Origin: Achatina immaculata
Lineage: Eukaryota; Mollusca; Gastropoda; Stylommatophora; Achatinidae
Assembly (NCBI GenBank): GCA_009760885.1
Contig: CM019719.1
Span: 39,683,584 to 39,747,583, forward strand
DNA: 64,000 bases
Direction of reading: 5' to 3'
Below are positions 57,479-64,000 of this stretch, one piece after another. Made by a program: the position numbers and the translations under genes. How positions within the stretch are numbered: the first letter of the stretch is position 1; the number at the start of each line of letters is the position of its first letter. The notes beneath the pieces are model-generated. The model was not told the DNA's origin. It was given only the letters and a program-made list of their open reading frames with translations, and did no database searches.

Positions 57479-57558
57479 AGGACTCAAATTAATAAACAGA
57501 AAACCTAATGAAAAAAAGATAAACATTATGCTATACGGAATGAGACTGGTAAAGAAAG

Positions 57559-57576
57559 ACATGAAAAGAACACAGC

Positions 57577-57633
<57 letters not shown>

Positions 57634-57663
57634 AACTGGCTGTGGCTGTGTTCTTCTCATGTA
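57559..57663. other. (TA)n hairpin with long inverted arms
   Basis: The left arm (57559-57583, ACATGAAAAGAACACAGCCA to the first TTTA) is complementary to the right arm (57630-57663), which carries a 6-bp extra GCCACA block. Between them lies about 46 bp of pure TA repeat. The whole can fold as a cruciform. It lies between the SINE array and the mariner. Confidence 0.85.
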
Positions 57664-57669
57664 TATATA

Positions 57670-58840
57670 TGGTCCGACAATTAAGTAATGAGACTAATTC
57701 CATAAAAAATAAAATAAACAACAGTTGAAGATATAATCTGTATTTCATTCAAAGTAAGCCCCTTGTGCATTGATACAGCGAGTGGCACGATCTAACAAAC
57801 ACTGGAACGACTTCTGCAGTTCTGTTGGTATGACCCTTAAACTCAGTGTTATGGCCCTTTGGATGTCATCAGTATCGTCAAAGAAGCATCCTTTCAACGG
57901 TAACTTTAATTTTGGGAATAGAAAATAATCGCAGGGAGACAAATCTGGGGAATAGTGTGGATGGTTGAGAAAACACACTTGTTTTGGGGCCAAAAATTCC
58001 TGTACAACTACCGCCCGGTGAGCCAGTGCATTACCATGAAGAAGGAAAAAACTGTCAGGTCGGACTCGGAGAATCCTTTTCATAGGCGATTCAAAATACT
58101 TAAACTTTGGCAGTGACAGTCTGCCCCTCTGGAATAAATTCTTTGTGAATAATTTATCTGCTGTCGTAGAAGCACACCAACACTGTCTTCCTTTCGGCTT
58201 TTAAAGATAAAATTTTTTGCCTTCTGGTGATGATGATGACTTCTGCTGAGCAATTTGACGTTTAGTTGTGGGATCATAGCGGAAAATCCATGTTTTATCC
58301 TCTGCAACAATCAAATTTAAGAAATGTTTATTTCTGCGACACGTTTTGATGATGTCTTTTGCATACTAAACACGCTGATTTTTTGGTTATCAGACAACGC
58401 ATGTGGTACAAACCGGTAAGCAACTTTTTTTCTTGTCCAAATCTTCCACTAAAATATTATGAATGATCTCTCGGTTAACATCAAATTCATCTGCCATCAT
58501 CCTCACAGTCAAACAACAATCTTGTATCCGTTCTCTGACTTTTGCAATGAGTTCCTCATTACGAACAGAAATTGGGCGTCCATATCTAGCTGCATTTGTA
58601 ATAGTTTCCAGACCACTTTTTAATCGTGAGTACCACCTGAATATCTGTGCATGAGATAAATAATTATCCCCATAAACTTGTATTAATTCAACTGTCTCAG
58701 TGGCACTTCTTCAGAGTTTAAACAGAATGTAATGTTAGCTTTTTGCTCCATGCAGATTACGTGACAATGCACCTCTAACTAGGTTAACAAAATGGCGGCA
58801 AGTTTGTCGTCTGCTTATCATGCTTCCTAATTCTGGGTCC
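57670..58840 (-). mobile_element. Mariner element with defective transposase
   Basis: Terminal repeats: GGTCCGACAATTAAGTAATG at the left and, inverted, GGACCCAGAATTAGGAAGC at the right, similar but worn. The minus strand starts with EQKANITFCLN and runs, in broken frames, through an HTH region to VAEDKTWIFRYDP (first Asp kept). It then becomes open (58083-57745): the second catalytic motif reads LLHGNALAHR, with the usual HDNA Asp replaced by Gly, and YSPDLSPCDYFLFPKLK keeps the third Asp (DD34D type). The frame ends RCINAQGAYFE. The mutated second Asp and the broken N-terminus mean no activity. Confidence 0.8.
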
Positions 58841-60106
58841 TATACCACTAACAGACAGGATTTACCGAAGGGGAGGTGAGAGTACTGAAGAAATAACAGT
58901 CTGATATTTCGCAGGACATGATATCGTTTTCTGCTTCAGTTCTACCTGTGCAGGGATTATTCTTTGTCCTTGCTTGTGCCACCTCTATATTTGTGTGTGT
59001 GTATATGAGAGAGGAGGGAGAGAGCGAGAGAGAAGGAGGGAGAGAGAGAGAGAACAGAGTAACTTTAGACCTCCATTACATAAATCTTACACGTAAATGT
59101 TATACACCACTTATATAACTAAGCTGTAATGCATGTAATAACCCATTAACTGCCATCGACTCTACCCCCCCCCCCCCCTCCAAAAAAAGAAAAACCAAAA
59201 AACTCCAACTTTTGTTGTTGTTGTTGTTGGTTTTGTCCATTGACAAAGCAAAAGTAATTAAAGTGAGGAAACTGGAATTATACCCAGAGCGTCGACAACA
59301 GCGCTAGAAATGCACACTTGTTTTCATGGAACAAAAGCAGGGAGAGTGTACTTCCGTCGACTGAAGCTGAACCCACCTCAAAAGTGCGCTATCAAAAACT
59401 TTCCCCTGTGTTCATGTTTTGTTTTGTTTTGTTTTTTTATAATGTTCAATAAATACTTCACAGCATTCACTTTCATGTTCTATATTGCCAAGTCTATATT
59501 TAAGACATCTGAAGTCGCGATCTTTCGTTACCTTAAAACACATTCACAGGCCACAGACTTCCATGTTTTCTGCCGTTTTCCATCGCTGCAATGTCAGCCC
59601 TTCTGCTGAAAAAAACATATATATGCATCATTTACATGCAGACAAAATTATGTTCCACAACGGACAGCCGGACGGGGGGCGGTAGCTCACGCACCTGCGT
59701 TCAATTACATTTAATGACGCTGCTGTGAGACACGTTACATGTAAATTTCATGTGCTTTAGCAGTGTTTGTCACAGCATGAACGTAGAAACTGATGAGATG
59801 ATAGAAACCATTCTTCTGGAGCTCATTTGGGCACAGCACTGGGAAGACAACGTGTGGCCGAATATGTGAATATAAATGAATAAGCAAAATCAGAAACCTA
59901 CATAAAATATTGAGATCGAACAAATGAAGCAGGTACATCAACGTGTTGCAGAAGAATGAAGGTTGGATGGCTGATACAATAAAAAGAATGGACCCCCCAA
60001 GGATCTGCAAGTTATTGTTGGAGTTAAAAGATCGGGAAATGATGAATGTGTACAGAAAGACAGTATGGGGAAAGAGCAAGAGTAGCCCAGGCCTGAAAGA
60101 GGCAAA
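58841..60106. other. No gene recognised
   Basis: Contains (GA)n near 59006-59053, C14 near 59166 and (GTT)n near 59213-59229. Opposing frames at 59735-60208 (157 codons minus, 85 plus) are the longest but show no domain that I recognise. Confidence 0.35.
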
Positions 60107-60108
60107 TA

Positions 60109-60720
60109 CAGGGTGTCCCAAAAGCGGATTTACACTTTTAAACCTGAATAATTTCAGACACTTAACACTGACTGAAAGCTTCTTTACTGAAGTTTTGTAA
60201 CAACACAAGTTTTAAACCTCAACATAAACTCCATCATGTGTGACACTGTTGTAACGAACTTTCCAAATGAAATCAGCAGCAATTCAGTAACCTGTTTTTT
60301 TATCTTAGTCCTACGATCATCCAAGGTATGACATTTTGATCCATACACAGCAGTTTTCATCTGACTTGCTAGAAAAAGAACAATTTGTGATAGTTCAGGT
60401 GACTGCTAACCCAAGCAAAAGATGCCTTTACACAATTCCTTCTCCAGTCTGAAAAAAGGGTCATCCCGCAGCTCAAGCACATGCAAATCATAATAAAATC
60501 ATGCACCATTTTGCTTTAAAATTGTGCTATCTACCAGATGCAAGCCATAAAAACTTTCTAACTGGCCAAAGAGACACGTGGAGAAGTGGTGTTAGTGGCC
60601 AAACTTTCAGTGACTTGGCGGCACACCAGAACCAACACCATTTCTGGTTGTCTGGCCCCTAGCTCCAGAAGTAGCCAAGTATCCAATGTTATAGCTCTAA
60701 CTCTTAAGAATTAAACTCTC
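60109..60720 (-). mobile_element. Truncated Tc1/mariner-superfamily element
   Basis: CAGGGTGTCCCAAAAGCGG directly after TA (60107-60108) is a typical terminus of this superfamily. Read inward on the minus strand, toward that terminus, the frame gives SQIVLFLASQMKTAVYGSK, then LDDRRTKIKKQVTELLL and FGKFVTTVSHMMEFMLRF. This corresponds to the block after the third catalytic residue (SPDL.P.DFFLWG.LK..VY.....L..LK..I). No opposite terminus was found up to 62 kb, so the 5' part is lost. Confidence 0.6.
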
Positions 60721-62271
60721 AAGCACTCCTCTTTAGTATGACTTGTCACTGGATGCTTTGGCTCTTTAGAAGAAAGACTATTTAGCTGCAACTGATAATG
60801 CAAAAAGTGACGGTCAGCTATCAACTTAGCTAGTCAGCAGCATGAAGTTTGTCATCTGCCAGTAACTGATTGGGGCTGAAAAGAAAAAGCACCTATACAC
60901 ATTCATAAAACTAACTAGCGCTGTAAGGAACTGAAAATAAGTCTTCAGACCATGTTTACTGCATGTCTGCTAAGACTTATATATCCTGAGGTTATCAAAG
61001 TCTAACACTACATAAGAACTTTCGGGAAAACCACGTACAAAAAAAAACTTCCCCTTTGGCATGATGAGGATTATGATGACAATGACAAGTTAGATATCAG
61101 ACCACCAACTGTTACTTATATGACAAAACTCCCAATATTAAAAATAAGTTCAACAGACTAAGAAAAAGTGAGAAAAGCTAACTTTAAGTTTGTGTTATGT
61201 GGATAGAAAGAGTGACAAAATAATGATTATCTCATCATACATTAAAATCATTCACTCATATCAGATTTCAACTGCAGAAGATTTGATTTCATGGCCAAGT
61301 AATCCCCACTGTGAACTAAGGAAAAAAAAAACATACGCATACAATGAACACAGCGGTAAAGTGCTGAAAGTGCTGAAGATGCCTCGAGAGCATTGAGTTC
61401 TGAGACAAAGCCTAATTAGGAGGTCAAATTTTACAGTCTTTTCAAATATGCAACTTGGTTTTCTCACCTTCAAAAAAAAAAAAAAGTTAAAGAAGTTAAC
61501 AACATTGCACACTGGACAAGTCTTAACTGTGCTTAGAAACGGTTCACAGCACAGTGTACACGCTTCCTAGCATTGGTGAAAAAACTACCTGACAAATGGC
61601 AGGAATCAAACTGACACTTTTAAATCCAAGACTAATGAGAATATCACACTCTGATTGACTGATGTCACGGTATCATTTTCTAAAATTTTAAATGGAGAAG
61701 ATATTCAAACCGCCATCTGTTTTAATGCCAACATCAATCCTCTTGATGTCAAGAGGTGCTTAAAGCAAAAGTTCAAAACCTCTCAAACTCATCTGAATCA
61801 CTCTTGAGCATCTTTCCCGAGTCTGGAGTTCTACTGATTTTAAAAAAATTTTTTTATTTTTAAACTTCCACTCAACTTATTACAAATAAATTCATATTTC
61901 TAACATATTTCTCTATGCAATACAGTTTCTGTAAATATTTCTTCACATTATTTTCATTAATTCAATCATTTATGCTCTGAAAGCAAAGTAACTGCACTTT
62001 CATGGCTGCATCCTCTTCACACAGATTTTCTAACAAACACACTAGCGCCAGTTCTACCCACCGACCATTATATATCATGTGTTAAAAAAAAAAAAAACCA
62101 AGGGAGTTAATGCAATAAAAAAAGCTTAAAAACCAGTCTATGATTGTTACCAACTCTTCCTTATCCAGAGAAGACTTCATGACCTTAATTTTAGGTTATG
62201 GAATGAAAAAAAAAAAAACACTGTATAATCAAATGCTGTTTGTTCATTTGTTTTTCTTTTAAATGGCAGTT
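60721..62271. other. No gene recognised; AT-rich, repeat-poor
   Basis: This stretch differs from the rest in having few microsatellites and no recognised transposon. It could be intron, but no splice-bounded exon stands out. Confidence 0.4.
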
Positions 62272-62757
62272 TTAATTCTTAAAGACTCGAGTTTTGCTTG
62301 TGGAATAAATTACACCTAGATTATGGAAGAATGTCAAAAACATGAAAAAAAAAAACAGGCCATGGGGAAACAAAAACTGATAATATCTAAAAGTTTCCTT
62401 GCCCCGCGGCGGCAGCGGCAGAAAATAGAAACAGCCATCTGCGGAAGTGAGCAGCAACACTAAGTGAATTCCAGCTGCCAGATAAATAATCAAGTTATGA
62501 GAAATCAACAAGCCAATGACTTCTGTGGTGTTCCTGAACACTGTCTGCAGGACAGCATCAGCCCAGATCACATATGTGGAGGTGTAGAGAACTGATATCC
62601 CAATGTAGCCTTTCATCTTCCGAATAAAATTAATGTTTTGAGAAATACAAAAACAACTTAAAAAAAAATACTTTGAGGTGGGAGAACAGTCATTGTACCC
62701 CATCCTCAACCTACCACATTTGAAAAAATACAGAAGTAAAAAAGTAAATTGTATCAC
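62272..62757 (-). CDS. Candidate membrane-protein exon, unknown family
   Basis: A 161-codon minus-strand frame. Its core, about 62605 to 62395, has better codon balance than its surroundings and reads MKGYIGISVLYTSTYVIWAD, AVLQTVFRNTTEVIGLLISH, NLIIYLAAGIHLVLLLTSAD, with two clear hydrophobic segments separated by a polar loop containing an N-glycosylation motif (NTT). AG just before the ATG at about 62605 could be a splice acceptor. No good GT donor follows, so it would be a last exon ending at 62272, where composition becomes AT-rich and Phe-rich. I do not recognise the family, and the outer parts of the frame may not be coding. Confidence 0.35.
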   Translation of the reverse strand: MIQFTFLLLYFFKCGRLRMGYNDCSPTSKYFFLSCFCISQNINFIRKMKGYIGISVLYTSTYVIWADAVLQTVFRNTTEVIGLLISHNLIIYLAAGIHLVLLLTSADGCFYFLPLPPRGKETFRYYQFLFPHGLFFFFMFLTFFHNLGVIYSTSKTRVFKN

Positions 62758-62925
62758 AACAGAGTAACCTCAACACAAAGCTCATCCTTATGAGGTATGT
62801 TTTCACAAAAACAAAAACAAAAAAAAAAGATTTTTAATACAAAAATGTGATAAAATACACTGTTGTTGCAAAGGTTGCATATGACACATTGTGGAAACTA
62901 ATGTCACTATTTCTGCTATGCACTA

Positions 62926-63003
62926 ACCCGGTGCGGAATCGAACCATGTACCTTCTGATCAACGGCCCAGTGCACTAACTACTACACCACTGCAGCACTT
63001 CTG
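62926..63003 (-). repeat. tRNA-like sequence, probable SINE head
   Basis: The minus strand reads GTGCTGCAGTGGTGTAGTAG, TTAGTGCACTGG and, 30 nt later, GGTTCGATTCCGCACCGGG. A box A-like TGGTGTAGTAG and a good box B (GGTTCGATTCC) are spaced as in a tRNA. The 5' and 3' ends do not pair into an acceptor stem that I can see, so I do not call a functional tRNA gene. The head differs from the SINE family at 55102. Confidence 0.45.
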
Positions 63004-63114
63004 GTATAATGATTTATCCCTCACATCACCCAATTGCAGTTCACAGCTAACGAAGCACATCATAGTCCTTGCATATGAAAAGATTATTTCCCCTGACTAA
63101 AGCTTTCTGTTGCC

Positions 63115-63350
63115 TCAGAAAGCCGAGATGACTCACGGGACCAACAAAGGAAAGAGTGATTTGGAAAAGCATGAGAATGATGGAGGAAAGAGTGATCTGT
63201 AAAGGCATAGGACCAACAGAGCAATGAATGACTTAGAAAGGCATGGGACCAGCAGAGCAATGAATGACTTGGAAAGGCAGAGGACCAACAGAGCAATGAG
63301 TGACTTGGAAAGGCATGGGATCAGCAGAGCAATGAATGACTTGCAACAAA
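63115..63350. repeat. 36-bp minisatellite, about 6 copies
   Basis: The unit GGACCAGCAGAGCAATGAAT, then GACTTGGAAAGGCATG, is near perfect on the right and decays leftward (GGAGGAAAGAGTGATCTG). Since 36 is a multiple of three, opposing frames (63084-63296 minus, 63224-63451 plus) arise and should be ignored. Confidence 0.9.
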
Positions 63351-64000
63351 AATGTAAAAAAATTACAGCAAATCATAATGATAATCCTGAAATATATAAT
63401 CACTGTATATTTTATTTCCTCTATAAATTCTACAAAGCTGACTATAAATAATCTACTTCTTTAAAACAACAGTTCACAAGAAAACGATTTGGAAAACCTA
63501 CCTTCATTATCATGTCTGTCTTATGGCAACAGCAAAAGAAAACCAAGTGGTCGAAATGGTAGTTCATCAAAGGCAATAAACCGAGATTGCAGGTTTAAAA
63601 AAAAAAACTAGGGCTGGAATTACATGAAACAATTTTTCGGAATTTGGTAAATGATAAGATAAAGACGGAAACCAAACAGATAATTCTAAGTTCATATTAC
63701 ACCACATACTATTTTTTATATATATATATATATGTATTTCAAAGCTGTTAAGTCATTCACAGATGATCATGTCACATCTAAGCTAAATAGTTCATCTGTA
63801 TCAGTTTACATGCATTGTGGCAAACAATTCCTTTCACTATATTATTTCCATGGTAAAGTAATAGTCACAACACTCAACAAAGATTATTAATAAAACCAAG
63901 CATCAGATCAACCAGCCTAACAGCCACAATAAACCATACATCTAACCCTTTAAATTATGACTGGTGAGTTAAGTATATTTTACGAGGATGACTAAGCATG
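63351..64000. other. No gene recognised
   Basis: AT-rich with a (TA)n tract at 63716-63733. Nothing else recognised before the window ends. Confidence 0.45.

Noticed and set aside
56631..57728. Long open frames on both strands (365 and 287 codons) that look like a repetitive protein
   Set aside because: They are produced by a 45-bp tandem repeat whose length is a multiple of three; both strands are open for the same reason, and the unit is SINE tail sequence.
60840..62100. 5' terminus of the transposon starting at 60109
   Set aside because: I looked for the inverted sequence TTTTGGGACACCCTG to the right and did not see it, so the element is described as truncated.
63084..63451. Opposing repetitive frames of 70-75 codons as Ser/His- and Asp/Glu-rich proteins
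   Set aside because: They are explained by a 36-bp minisatellite.

Overview
This window looks like repeat-choked, non-coding nuclear DNA of an invertebrate animal. A mollusc, possibly a gastropod, is my best guess; that is inferred from the mixture of repeat families and not proven. It is AT-rich and crowded with dinucleotide microsatellites, long G or C homopolymers and minisatellites. No bacterial-style gene organisation, rRNA gene, CRISPR array or convincing complete host gene is visible. Nearly every long open frame is either a decayed transposable element or an in-frame tandem repeat.

Layout. 0-5 kb: LINE scraps, a target-site-flanked retroposon (about 1953-2310) and a 35-bp minisatellite. 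5-9 kb: a hAT-like MITE (5171-5675), a dispersed repeat and short tandem repeats. 9-14.5 kb: several non-LTR retrotransposon 3' ends and a decayed mariner. 15.6-17 kb: a GIY-YIG (Penelope-type) retroelement relic with a hAT-like MITE inserted in it. 19-22 kb: a CR1/L2-like LINE tail and a dead Tc1 (DD34E) transposase. 23.8-29.7 kb: LINE tails, minisatellites and a worn SINE. 31-32.3 kb: an internally deleted mariner with about 71-bp inverted repeats, then a CCAA/CCAG array. 34-38.6 kb: LINE tails and a 38/28-bp minisatellite. 39.3-40.3 kb: a second internally deleted mariner-superfamily element with intact inverted repeats and TA target sites. 41.9-44.1 kb: LINE pieces inside AT-rich satellite, including a perfect 54-bp inverted repeat, and a tRNA-derived SINE. 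45-51.4 kb: minisatellites and LINE pieces, among them an endonuclease-domain remnant. 55-58.8 kb: a SINE inserted with target duplication into a LINE, a second SINE whose tail has expanded into a roughly 19-copy 45-bp array, a cruciform-prone (TA)n hairpin and a mariner relic. 60-64 kb: a transposon end, AT-rich DNA, one candidate membrane-protein exon and a 36-bp minisatellite.

The elements do not form a pathway. The history is one of repeated insertion (LINEs supplying the reverse transcriptase that SINEs probably borrow), decay by frameshift and internal deletion, nesting, and local tandem amplification. The most distinctive observations are the SINE-born minisatellite (56.4-57.5 kb), the nested GIY-YIG/hAT locus, the perfect inverted repeat around a LINE fragment (42.5-43.1 kb) and the two mariner deletion derivatives. 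Two candidate host exons (40821-41009 and 62272-62757) are tentative.
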